Assembly: GCF_030128875.1 (NCBI RefSeq)
Contig: NZ_CP124620.1
Span: 434,001 to 498,000, forward strand
DNA from: Stenotrophomonas sp. BIO128-Bstrain
GTDB taxonomy: Bacteria > Pseudomonadota > Gammaproteobacteria > Xanthomonadales > Xanthomonadaceae
Length of the DNA stretch: 64,000 nucleotides
Reading direction: 5' to 3'
Shown: positions 55,237 to 64,000 of the stretch, piece after piece
Layout: every line of letters starts with the position of its first letter
How positions within the stretch are numbered: the first letter of the stretch is position 1
Made by a program: the position numbers and the translations under genes
Notes under the pieces: model-generated
Told to the model about the DNA's origin: nothing
The model's database searches: none
Seen by the model: only the letters and a program-made list of their open reading frames with translations

Positions 55237-55325
55237 GGTGTTCCCCGTGTGATGCCCGCAGTGTAGTGCGGGCATCGCGCCGTCGTGAAGCGCCGGGCGT
55301 GCCGTCCGTCGCCCGGCTGCCACGC

Positions 55326-56321
55326 TCAGTCGATTCGTACCACCGTGCGGCCGTGGTTGCCGCCCGCAAGCAGGGTATCGAACGCCGCCGGCAGGCCATC
55401 CAGCCCGATTTCGCCCGTACAGATCGCGTCCAGATGCGCCGGCTTCCACGCACCACCCAGCTTCTCCCAGACCGCTTCGCGCAGCTCGCGCGGTGCACTG
55501 GAGGAGGACACCCCGATCAGCGACACGCCGCGGATGATGAAAGGCATCACCGTCATCTCCAGCTCCGCGCTGGCGGCCAGGCCGGCACCGACCACGGACC
55601 CGTAAGGCACGGTCTGGGCCAGCAGGCTGGTCAGCATCGCGCCACCCGCGTTGTCCAGCCCACCGCCGAAGCGCGCCGACTCCATCGGGCGGGTGGTTGC
55701 CAGCACCTCACGCGGCAGGACCTCGCGCGCACCCAGGCCACGCAGGTAGTCGGCCTGGTCGGGCTTGCCACTGATCGCATGCACCTCGAAGCCCGCGCGG
55801 GTAAAGATGTCCACGGCCAGCGAGCCGACCCCGCCGGTGGCCCCCGTGACGGCCAGCGGCCCGTGGGCAGGGGTCTGCCGGTTGTCCAGCATCCGCACCA
55901 GGGCCAGTGCGGCGGTGAAGCCGGCCGTGCCCAGGATCATCGCCTCGCGCGGGGTCAGTCCCGTCGGTTGCCGGATCACTGCGCTGGCGGCCAGGCGCAC
56001 ATAGGGGCTGTAGCCGCCATCGCGGGTCTCGCTCAGCCCGCAGCCGGTAGCGAGCACCGCATCACCCTCGCGGTAGGCCGGATCGGTCGAGGCGACCACC
56101 GTGCCTGCCACGTCGATGCCGCCGACCAGCGGGAAACGCCGCAGGATCCTGCCCTTGCCGGTGCCAGCCAATGCATCTTTATAGTTGACCGAGGACCAGT
56201 GCGCGCGGATCACCACCTCGCCCGGGTTGAGCTGCGCCAGCCCGATCGGTTCCAGCCCGGCGTGGTAGCCGGTATCGTCCTGGTGGATGCGGAAGGCGTT
56301 GAACCGGTCGGGAATTGCCAT
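55326..56321 (-). CDS. Acrylyl-CoA reductase-type oxidoreductase (AcuI/YhdH family)
   Basis: A 331-residue medium-chain dehydrogenase/reductase without catalytic zinc. The nucleotide motif is 'TGATGGVGSLAVDIF', and the family phrases 'SSVNYKDALAGTGKG', 'GIDVAGTV' and 'GTAGFTAALAL' are complete. AcuI/YhdH enzymes reduce acryloyl-CoA to propionyl-CoA with NADPH, which would feed the methylcitrate cycle encoded at 36-45 kb; that connection is inference from the family. Divergent from hflK over 176 bp. Confidence 0.9.
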   Translation of the reverse strand: MAIPDRFNAFRIHQDDTGYHAGLEPIGLAQLNPGEVVIRAHWSSVNYKDALAGTGKGRILRRFPLVGGIDVAGTVVASTDPAYREGDAVLATGCGLSETRDGGYSPYVRLAASAVIRQPTGLTPREAMILGTAGFTAALALVRMLDNRQTPAHGPLAVTGATGGVGSLAVDIFTRAGFEVHAISGKPDQADYLRGLGAREVLPREVLATTRPMESARFGGGLDNAGGAMLTSLLAQTVPYGSVVGAGLAASAELEMTVMPFIIRGVSLIGVSSSSAPRELREAVWEKLGGAWKPAHLDAICTGEIGLDGLPAAFDTLLAGGNHGRTVVRID

Positions 56322-56497
56322 GAAGATGCCTGACGGGGGGAAACCACTACCTTACCCGCTGCGGTTATGAATCGTTCCCGGAGATGCGTGACCCCTTCCA
56401 ATCCTGTCGATCTGCCCCATCTAGTAGAATCGACAACGTTTTAACGGTTGACGGTGCGGGAGTGGCCCGCAGGCAACCTTACCTTGATGGAGCGTGC

Positions 56498-57619
56498 ATG
56501 GCCTGGAATACACCCGGCGGCAACAAGGGCGGACAAGGCCCCGACGAGAATCGACGTGGGCCGTTCGGTCCTCGCGGTGGCGGCAATGGCGGCGGTTGGG
56601 GCGGTTTGCCCGGTCCGTTGAAAGACCTGTTCGATGGCGGCATCCTGCGGTGGGTCGCGGTGGCTGCAGTGTTGCTGCTGCTGTTCTCCAGCTTCCAGCT
56701 GATCGGCGAGCAGCAACGCGGTGTGGTCCTGCGCTTCGGCCAGTTCCATCGCATCCTGCAGCCTGGCCCCAACTTCAAGCTGCCCTGGCCGCTGGAATCG
56801 GTCACCAAGGTCAATGCCACCGAGATCAAGACGTTCAGCAGCCAGGTGCCGGTCCTGACCCGCGACGAGAACATCGTCAACGTCTCGCTCAACGTCCAGT
56901 ACCGCATCGATGATCCGCGCCTGTACCTGTTCGGCTCGGTCGATGCCGACCAGGTGCTGGAGCAGACCGCGCAGAGCGCGGTGCGTGAGCAGGTGGGTCG
57001 TGCCGACCTCAACAACGTGCTCAACAACCGTGGCCCGCTGGCCGTGGCCGCCGAAGAGCGCCTGCAGGCCTCGCTCGGCATCTACCGCACCGGTCTGTCG
57101 GTGACCGGCCTGACCCTGCCCGATGCCCGCCCGCCCGAGGAGGTCAAGCCGGCCTTTGACGAGGTCAACGGTGCCCAGCAGGTCAAGGAGCGTCTGATCA
57201 ACGAAGCCCAGGCTTATGCGGCCAAGGTGGTCCCGGAAGCGCGCGGCCAGGCCTCGCGGGCCCGGACCACCGCTGAAGGCTACAAGCAGGCCGTGGTTGC
57301 CAAGGCCGAGGGTGATGCCGAGCGCTTCAGCCTGCTGCAGGCCCAGTACAAGGACGCCCCGGACGTCACCCGCAAGCGCCTGTGGCTGGAAACGGTGCAG
57401 ACGGTGCTCTCGGAGAACCGCAAGATCATCGGCGGCGATGGCCGCCAGCTGATCTACGTGCCGATGCCGGGCGACACCCGCACCAGCACCAACGCCGCTC
57501 CGGCGGTGACCCCGGAAGTCATGCTGCCGTCGCTGCCTGCCAGCACGGCCGTGGATGGCGTTCGCAATCCGGAGCGTCCGACGACGCGCCCGACCGGTCG
57601 TGAGGAGGGCAGCCGATGA
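56498..57619 (+). CDS. hflK: FtsH protease modulator HflK
   Basis: A 373-residue SPFH/band 7 protein with a Gly/Pro-rich cytosolic start (1-45), a membrane helix (51-68) and the band 7 domain ('QQRGVVLRFGQF', 'SLNVQYRIDDP', 'NEAQAYAAKVVPEARGQA'). With HflC it forms a large inner-membrane cage around the FtsH protease and limits its action on membrane proteins. GGAG precedes the ATG. The stop overlaps the hflC start by ATGA, which agrees with 1:1 assembly. Confidence 0.96.
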   Translation: MAWNTPGGNKGGQGPDENRRGPFGPRGGGNGGGWGGLPGPLKDLFDGGILRWVAVAAVLLLLFSSFQLIGEQQRGVVLRFGQFHRILQPGPNFKLPWPLESVTKVNATEIKTFSSQVPVLTRDENIVNVSLNVQYRIDDPRLYLFGSVDADQVLEQTAQSAVREQVGRADLNNVLNNRGPLAVAAEERLQASLGIYRTGLSVTGLTLPDARPPEEVKPAFDEVNGAQQVKERLINEAQAYAAKVVPEARGQASRARTTAEGYKQAVVAKAEGDAERFSLLQAQYKDAPDVTRKRLWLETVQTVLSENRKIIGGDGRQLIYVPMPGDTRTSTNAAPAVTPEVMLPSLPASTAVDGVRNPERPTTRPTGREEGSR

Positions 57620-58479
57620 GAAGTTCACTGTGGATTGGTCTGGCCGTAGCGGTCCTGCTCGGCCTGCTGGGTTCGGTCTACGTGGTCCGTGAGGACCAGA
57701 CCGCGATGGTGCTGAACCTGGGCAAGGTGGTCCGTGCGGACATCAAGCCGGGCCTGCACTTCAAGGTGCCGCTGGTGGAGACGGTGCGCGTGTTCGATCG
57801 CCGCTTCCAGGTGCTCGATACCGCCCCGGCGCGTTACTTCACCGCCGAGCAGAAGGACGTCAGCGTCGACTTCTTCGCCATCGGTTACATCTCCGACGTG
57901 CGCGCGTACTTCCGTGCGACCGGCGGCGATGCCCGCGTGGCCAACGCCCGTCTGGCCCCGATCATCACCGACTCGCTGCGCAACCAGATCAACTCGCGTT
58001 CGTTGCAGCAGCTGGTCTCCGGGGATCGCAGCGAACTGATCGCCAACCAGCTGACCGGCATCAACGAGTCGGTCAAGGCGCTCGGCATGCAGATCATCGA
58101 CCTGCGCATCAAGCAGATCGACCTGCCGACCGACAGCCAGGTGATCAACGATGTGTACGAGCGCATGCGCGCCCAGCGCAAGCAGGAAGCAGCCAAGCTG
58201 CGCGCCGAGGGTGAAGAGCAGTCGCTGACCATCCGTGCCCAGGCCGACCGCGAGAGCACCGTGATCGTGGCCGAAGCCGAGCGCGACGCCCAGCAGCTGC
58301 GCGGTGCCGGCGATGCCGATGCCGCCCGCATCTACGGCAAGGCCGGCTCGGCCGACCCGTCGTTCTACGCCTTCTACCGCAGCCTGGAGGCCTACCGTGG
58401 ATCCATGACCGACGGCAACGGCGTGATCGTGCTCGACAAGAACGACCCGTTCCTGCAGTACCTCAAGAGCGATCGCTGA
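57616..58479 (+). CDS. hflC: FtsH protease modulator HflC
   Basis: A 287-residue SPFH protein with a membrane helix at the very N-terminus (about 6-22), 'VVREDQTAMVLNLGKV' and a long alpha-helical C-terminal half rich in Ala, Glu and Gln ('RAEGEEQSLTIRAQADRESTVIVAEAERDAQ'). It pairs with HflK. The reading frame starts inside the hflK stop codon. A strong hairpin with a T tail follows 20 bp after the stop. Confidence 0.96.
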   Translation: MRSSLWIGLAVAVLLGLLGSVYVVREDQTAMVLNLGKVVRADIKPGLHFKVPLVETVRVFDRRFQVLDTAPARYFTAEQKDVSVDFFAIGYISDVRAYFRATGGDARVANARLAPIITDSLRNQINSRSLQQLVSGDRSELIANQLTGINESVKALGMQIIDLRIKQIDLPTDSQVINDVYERMRAQRKQEAAKLRAEGEEQSLTIRAQADRESTVIVAEAERDAQQLRGAGDADAARIYGKAGSADPSFYAFYRSLEAYRGSMTDGNGVIVLDKNDPFLQYLKSDR

Positions 58480-58500
58480 GGCCGCAGGCGGTAGTCATCC

Positions 58501-58533
58501 ACGGGGACCCGGTGCAGACCGGGTCCCCGTTTT
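58501..58533 (+). terminator. Rho-independent terminator after hflC
   Basis: ACGGGGACCCGGT and ACCGGGTCCCCGT form a 13-bp perfect stem around a 4-base loop, followed by TTTTGTTTG. It should stop most hflKC transcripts, leaving the next small gene with read-through or its own promoter. Confidence 0.82.
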
Positions 58534-58548
58534 GTTTGTGGAGATGTC

Positions 58549-58737
58549 ATGAAAGATCTGTTCTCGGCGCTGTGCCTGGTCGCCGTGCTGGAAGGCCTGT
58601 TCCTGTTCGCCGCCCCGTTGGCCTGGAAGCGCATGGCCGAGCAGCTGTTGATGCTGCGCAGCAGCGCCCTGCGTGCGTGGGGCGGGGTGATCCTGCTGGC
58701 CGGCCTGACCACGCTCTGGTGGATCCGTCACGCATAG
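58549..58737 (+). CDS. DUF2065 family small membrane protein
   Basis: A 62-residue protein with two hydrophobic helices (about 5-22 and 40-57) around 'P.AWKRMAEQLL.L....LR.WG', the pattern of DUF2065 (YjeT). This family sits between hflC and purA in many gammaproteobacteria, exactly as here. Its function is unknown. GGAGATGTC precedes the ATG. It lies just after the hflC terminator. Confidence 0.87.
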   Translation: MKDLFSALCLVAVLEGLFLFAAPLAWKRMAEQLLMLRSSALRAWGGVILLAGLTTLWWIRHA

Positions 58738-60402
<1,665 letters not shown>

Positions 60403-60450
60403 TCAGGCGCGGGCGTGCCGGGCATGCCCGGTAGTGCCTGAAGGTGCAGG

Positions 60451-60477
60451 AAAAGCCCCGCGAAAGCGGGGCTTTTT
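60451..60477. terminator. Terminator between purA and the EF-hand gene
   Basis: AAAAGCCCCGC-GAAA-GCGGGGCTTTTT is an 11-bp perfect stem with a GAAA loop and T and A runs, so it can end both convergent transcripts. Confidence 0.92.
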
Positions 60478-60492
60478 CGTGGCGGGGGCGCC

Positions 60493-60909
60493 TCAGCGCT
60501 GGCCGATGCCCATCCGCACTTCGGACAACTCCAGGTTGCCGTCCTGGTTCGCATCCAGCTGTTGGAAACGCATCTCCGAGGAGCGGCGCATCTCTTCGGC
60601 ACTCAGTTCACCGTCACCATTCTGGTCGGCGATGCGTAGCCACTCGGTAGCGGAGAACTCACCGTCGCGTTGCGGTCCCAGTACCGCCTGTACTTCATCG
60701 ACGCTCACGCGGTAGTTGTGATCCGCATCGACCAGACGGAAGAACGCGTCACCGTCATACTCATCACGGCTGACCTTGCCATCGCCATTGCGATCCAGCA
60801 TCGCGAAGCGGTCCGATGCGGTGGCAGGCAGGTCCTGCGCCGCGGCAGCACCTGCTGCGAGTACGCCAGACAACGCGAGCAGGGCGATACGGGGCGCGGA
60901 CATCGTCAC
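60493..60909 (-). CDS. Exported EF-hand calcium-binding protein
   Basis: A 138-residue protein with a signal peptide (about 1-24, ending A-A-A-A-Q) and four EF-hand-like loops: 'DRNGDGKVSRDE', 'DADHNYRVSVDE', 'DQNGDGELSAEE' and 'DANQDGNLELSE'. The first, third and fourth have the usual acidic ligands; the second is degenerate (Asn-Tyr where D/N-G is usual). It should bind Ca2+ in the periplasm; no enzyme domain is attached. GGAGAAGACC places the start at the GTG at 60909; an ATG two codons later is the alternative. A single-gene unit. Confidence 0.87.
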   Translation of the reverse strand: MTMSAPRIALLALSGVLAAGAAAAQDLPATASDRFAMLDRNGDGKVSRDEYDGDAFFRLVDADHNYRVSVDEVQAVLGPQRDGEFSATEWLRIADQNGDGELSAEEMRRSSEMRFQQLDANQDGNLELSEVRMGIGQR

Positions 60910-61104
60910 GGTCTTCTCCAGAACGGGCAGGGCGTGCCGTCAGGGCCCAGTGTCCGCCGCGTGGATGACCACGACAACGGCAATTTCCCGCATTCGCGCC
61001 AGTAGTTTTACTGAGTGCGCCCGGGCAGCTGACCGCAACGTTCGCGCCCGCGCCATCGACACCATGGCATGCTGTGCAGCCACTCAACGAGACACCGGGG
61101 CGGC

Positions 61105-61461
61105 ATGGAAACGGGAGATCAGGCGGGCATCGGCATGAGCAGCGCGAACCGCGCCCTGCATGCGGTGGTATCCGAGCTTGAAGCGCTGTTGCGCGGCGAC
61201 GGCGAACGCCACTGGGCGGACTGGATGCGGCGCGTCATCACCCAGCTCGAGCAGGGCAATCCCGGCGCGCCGGAAAGCCTGCTGCGCGCCTACGGTGGCA
61301 TGGGGTCTTTCAACGACCTCGCGCTTGGCCAGGATTACAGCAACGGCCACTTCCAGTGGAAGGCAGACGCTGGCGAGCTCAATGACCGCCTGGATGCGCT
61401 GCGCGGCCGTGCCTGGGAACTGGCGCGGGCGATCCGGGACGGTACCCCCGGCCCCCGTTGA
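61105..61461 (+). CDS. Small conserved-type hypothetical protein
   Basis: I do not recognise this 118-residue soluble protein with certainty. It has a helical N-terminal half ('LHAVVSELEALLRGDGERHWADWMRRVITQLEQG'), then 'LLRAYGGMGSFNDLAL', and a helical end. The Y-G-G-M-G-S-x-N-D-L phrase recurs in small bacterial proteins of unknown function, some near immunity genes. Starts at 61105 or 61135 are both possible; the first follows GGGGCGG. It is convergent with the M23 peptidase gene, the two stops being adjacent (61461/61462). Confidence 0.65.
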   Translation: METGDQAGIGMSSANRALHAVVSELEALLRGDGERHWADWMRRVITQLEQGNPGAPESLLRAYGGMGSFNDLALGQDYSNGHFQWKADAGELNDRLDALRGRAWELARAIRDGTPGPR

Positions 61462-62160
61462 TCAGAGCGCCTGCTGACCTTTCAGCACCGGATAGGGGTT
61501 GATGGATTCGCCTTTCCACCACTGCTTTTCCGGGCCCAGTACGTGGATCTCGAAATGCAGGTGCGGCGCTTCGGGGCTGGCATTGCCGGTGCTGCCGACA
61601 TAGCCGATCACCTCGCCACGCTTGATGGTCTTCTTCTCGGCCAGACCGTCGGCATAACGGTCCAGGTGCGCGTAGTAGTAGCAGTAGCGGCCGCTCGGCT
61701 CGAACTGGTACACGGTCAGCCCGCCCCGCACGCTGTCAAACAACTTTTCGACCGTCCCATCGGCAACCGCCAGCACCGGCGTGCCCTTTGGCGCAAGGAT
61801 GTCGATCGCATCGTGCACGCGACCTTCGCTGCGTGCATCGGTGAAGGTGTCCTGCAGTTGCTCGGCACCGATGCCCTGCACCGGGAGCAGCAAGGCGCCG
61901 GCCGCGTTTGCCGGTGCCGGTGCGGCACCGCCCGCGTCAGGCGCGGGCGGTGTGGGCGTGGTCTGGATCGGTACCGGCGTCGGGGCCGGGGTGGCAGCAG
62001 GTGGCGGTGGCGCATCGAGTGCGGCGCGGGTGGAACTCGTGGCCGAGCCTATCTTGGCCGGCTCGGCGGCTCCCAGGCGGGCAGAGGGGCCAGGCCCCAG
62101 CAGCCAATACCCGACCACGCCGATGACCAGGCCCACCGCCAGCAGTCGCAGGATCTTCAT
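61462..62160 (-). CDS. Membrane-anchored M23 family metallopeptidase
   Basis: A 232-residue protein with an N-terminal hydrophobic anchor (about 5-22), a Pro/Ala-rich flexible linker (about 45-90) and a compact M23 domain: His116 and Asp120 in 'HDAIDI', His165 in YAH and HLH at 200-202, a full zinc site. It would cut peptidoglycan cross-bridges in the periplasm. The L,D-transpeptidase gene starts upstream and ends 4 bp before this start on the same strand, so the two cell-wall enzymes form an operon. Confidence 0.9.
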   Translation of the reverse strand: MKILRLLAVGLVIGVVGYWLLGPGPSARLGAAEPAKIGSATSSTRAALDAPPPPAATPAPTPVPIQTTPTPPAPDAGGAAPAPANAAGALLLPVQGIGAEQLQDTFTDARSEGRVHDAIDILAPKGTPVLAVADGTVEKLFDSVRGGLTVYQFEPSGRYCYYYAHLDRYADGLAEKKTIKRGEVIGYVGSTGNASPEAPHLHFEIHVLGPEKQWWKGESINPYPVLKGQQAL

Positions 62161-62164
62161 CTGC

Positions 62165-63145
62165 TTACTCCTGCATCACGACCGGCACGGAGGCATCCAC
62201 TGCGTCGGCCACCTGCAGCGCATCCCAGTTGGTCATGCGCACGCAGCCGTGCGATTCGGTCTTGCCGACGTGGCCGGGCTCCGGGGTGCCGTGCAGGCCG
62301 TAGTGCGGCTTGGAGATATCGATCCAGACCACGCCGACCGGGTTGTTCGGGCCGGGCGGCAGCACCGCTTTGCTGTCACCGGCCTTGGCGTCCCAGAACA
62401 GCTTGGGGTTGTAGTGGAAGGTCGGATCGCGCGAAATGCCCAGGATCTTCCACTTCCCGATCGGCAGCGGGTCATGCTTGCTGCCCGAGGAAACCGGGAA
62501 CTGCGCATAGACCTTGCCGTCGGCATCGAACAGGCGCAGCGTCGAGTCGGATTTGTCGATCACCAGCTTGCTGGCCTTGGCCAACGGCGTGACGGAGATG
62601 TTCGGTACCTGGATCACACTGCCGGCCTTGCCCAGGTCCACGCCCGGGTTAAGGGTTTTGAGCAGTTCCGGCGAGGCATGGAAGCGTTCGCCCAGCGCCT
62701 CTTCCACCGAGCCGAAGCCGAGCGCTTTCAACTTGGCCTGTTCGGCCGGGCCCTTCGGCACGGGGTGGAACGGGCCGGCAACGTCCTCGGCGGTCAGCGT
62801 ATAGCGCACCAAGGGCGGAGCGCTGTCCGGCTGCAGGGCCTTCCACGTCGCATCGTCCAGTTCGCCGGTGACCTTCAATCCTCGTGCAGCCTGGAAGCCG
62901 GAGACCGCGCGTTTCTGGTTCGAGCCGACTTCGCCATCGATCTGCCCCGGCGAGAAATGGGCACGATCCAGCAGCACCTGCGCGTGCAGATCAGAGCGGA
63001 CGCCGGTCGCCACGGGTGTCTTGGCGGTGGCCGTGTCAGTGGGAGTGGGCGCGGGTGCCGTCTGTGCGACCGCCCAGCCGGAGGACGCTCCCAAGGCGAG
63101 CGCGAGCGCGGTGAGGCGGGCGATTCGGTGCAGGCGAAGGGACAT
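62165..63145 (-). CDS. L,D-transpeptidase (YkuD) with N-terminal peptidoglycan-binding domain
   Basis: A 326-residue exported protein: signal peptide (1-28, ending A-V-A-Q), a peptidoglycan-binding helix bundle ('LLDRAHFSPGQIDGEVGSNQKRAVSGFQ', about 57-105), a LysM-like stretch (about 150-182) and a YkuD domain with His285 and the catalytic 'SHGCVRM' (Cys301). It makes 3-3 crosslinks or attaches proteins to peptidoglycan in the periplasm. GGAG precedes the ATG at 63145. First gene of the pair with the M23 peptidase. Confidence 0.93.
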   Translation of the reverse strand: MSLRLHRIARLTALALALGASSGWAVAQTAPAPTPTDTATAKTPVATGVRSDLHAQVLLDRAHFSPGQIDGEVGSNQKRAVSGFQAARGLKVTGELDDATWKALQPDSAPPLVRYTLTAEDVAGPFHPVPKGPAEQAKLKALGFGSVEEALGERFHASPELLKTLNPGVDLGKAGSVIQVPNISVTPLAKASKLVIDKSDSTLRLFDADGKVYAQFPVSSGSKHDPLPIGKWKILGISRDPTFHYNPKLFWDAKAGDSKAVLPPGPNNPVGVVWIDISKPHYGLHGTPEPGHVGKTESHGCVRMTNWDALQVADAVDASVPVVMQE

Positions 63146-63294
63146 CGGCAACTCCAGCGGGAACGTGTTTCCACCATGCCTGCCCGGTGTGCGCACTCGC
63201 CGTGAAAACCCTGACGCGCGGCTGAGTGGCGTACGGGAACCCGCCTACGGCGCGCCTAAGGTGAATCCATTCACAGCGTGATCACGGCAGTCGG

Positions 63295-63321
63295 TCAAGC
63301 CGCTGGCCCTGGCGCCGATAC
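63295..63321 (+). promoter_or_regulatory. Sigma-28 (FliA)-like promoter of the chemoreceptor gene
   Basis: TCAA (63295-63298) and GCCGATAC (63314-63321) are separated by exactly 15 bp, close to the TAAA-N15-GCCGATAA consensus. It is 30 bp upstream of the chemoreceptor start, the class of gene that FliA controls. Confidence 0.6.
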
Positions 63322-63351
63322 CAGCCCACCCCCCACGTTTTTGGATGTCTC

Positions 63352-64000
63352 ATGAATTATCTGCGCAACGTCAGTGTTGTCTGGCGTCTAGGTATGGGTT
63401 TTGGCCTGTTGTTGCTGCTGGTGGCGGCCGTGGTGGCCACCGGCGCGACTGGCAGCGCCGTGCAGAAGCGCGCGATGCAGCAGGTGGTCGAGGTCAACGT
63501 GACCAAGGTGAGGCTGCTCTCGGACATGCTCGATGCCAACAACCAGATGATGGTCGTGCGCCGGGAGATGCTGATCCGCCAGGGCGACGGTCTGGCCGAT
63601 GACGAAGCGCGCATCGCCGCGCTGGTCGCGCGCTATGAAGCCAGCTGGGCCGCCTACCTGGCGCTGCCCACGCAGCCCCAGGACAAGGCCATCGGCGAGG
63701 CCATCGCGGCGGCCCGCGCGGTGGCGCGTCCGCTCAACAAGCAGATGAGCGAACAGCTGCAGCAGGGCGATGTTGCCGGTGCGACGGCGCTCACCCTGGG
63801 CGCCGTGCAGCAGGCGGCCAATGGCTGGAACCAGGCGCTCAGCAATGGCGTGGTCTACGAGGAAAAGCAAAGCCGCCAGGCCGCTGCCGAGGCGATCCGG
63901 CTGGGTGAGCGGACCCTGCTGCAGCTGCTGGTGCTGGGGGCGATCGCGTTGGTGGTCGGCATCGCCGCCTCCGTGCTGATCGGCCGCAGCCTGACCGGTC
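63352..64000 (+). CDS. Methyl-accepting chemotaxis protein (N-terminal part, truncated by window edge)
   Basis: The frame from the ATG at 63352 stays open to the window end (216 residues). It has a cytosolic start 'MNYLRNVSVVWRLGMG', a first membrane helix (about 14-33), a four-helix-bundle periplasmic domain of Tar type (34-185, with 'DMLDANNQMMVVRREMLI'), and a second membrane helix (about 190-210) ending in 'GRSLTG', where the HAMP domain begins. The signalling domain lies beyond the window. The ligand is unknown. A FliA-like promoter lies upstream. Confidence 0.9.
   Translation, partial: MNYLRNVSVVWRLGMGFGLLLLLVAAVVATGATGSAVQKRAMQQVVEVNVTKVRLLSDMLDANNQMMVVRREMLIRQGDGLADDEARIAALVARYEASWAAYLALPTQPQDKAIGEAIAAARAVARPLNKQMSEQLQQGDVAGATALTLGAVQQAANGWNQALSNGVVYEEKQSRQAAAEAIRLGERTLLQLLVLGAIALVVGIAASVLIGRSLTG

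Overview
This is a high-GC, densely coded chromosomal window from a gammaproteobacterium of the Xanthomonadaceae, most likely Stenotrophomonas. The genus call rests on the many short palindromes that begin with GTAG (the repeat type known from S. maltophilia), the metX-metB-hom cluster behind an S-box riboswitch, and the protein families themselves. This is inference from sequence only; the species cannot be named. I saw no rRNA, tRNA, CRISPR array, prophage or insertion sequence.

Layout. 1-4.4 kb: the end of an AsmA-family gene, a hemolysin III/TrhA membrane protein, release factor 3 (prfC) and an M23 peptidase, all leftward. 4.5-8.1 kb: a SAM-I riboswitch followed by the overlapping genes metX, metB and hom, a methionine branch operon. 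8.2-13.0 kb: an alpha/beta hydrolase, L-serine dehydratase, a small glutaredoxin-like protein, and a YceI-cytochrome b561-YceI operon. 13.2-27.6 kb: four consecutive giant hybrid histidine kinases with two-component-propeller sensors. 27.7-34.2 kb: a DHA2 efflux transporter, the aroK-aroB-WGR-hemE operon, a dodecin, a P-loop kinase and pdxH. 34.2-44.9 kb: propionate catabolism, with prpR divergent from prpB-prpC-acnD-(membrane protein)-(parDE-like toxin-antitoxin)-prpF-prpD. 45.1-52.4 kb: the alpha-2-macroglobulin and pbpC pair. 52.6-58.7 kb: a ferritin-like protein, a peroxiredoxin, a DnaJ-like protein, a PilH-like regulator, an AcuI-type reductase, and hflK-hflC-DUF2065. 59.1-64 kb: purA, an EF-hand protein, a small hypothetical protein, an M23 peptidase, an L,D-transpeptidase and the start of a chemoreceptor.

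The most interesting region is the kinase array. The first and fourth proteins have all the residues expected of a working hybrid kinase. The second and third, whose reading frames overlap by ATGA, have decayed in complementary ways. The second has lost the phosphoacceptor His and its neighbouring acidic residue, and has a ruined receiver, but keeps an intact ATP-binding domain. The third keeps the His and an intact receiver but has lost the N, G1 and G2 boxes of the ATPase. Together they contain one complete set of working parts, which suggests an obligate heterodimeric kinase. No member carries a DNA-binding output domain.

In the prp locus the regulation is readable. Repeated TGTTTCA boxes, one pair forming a perfect palindrome, lie upstream of prpR, next to a consensus sigma-54 promoter for prpB, and PrpR keeps the GAFTGA loop. 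A toxin-antitoxin pair is embedded in the operon, and its toxin frame runs on to overlap the prpF start.
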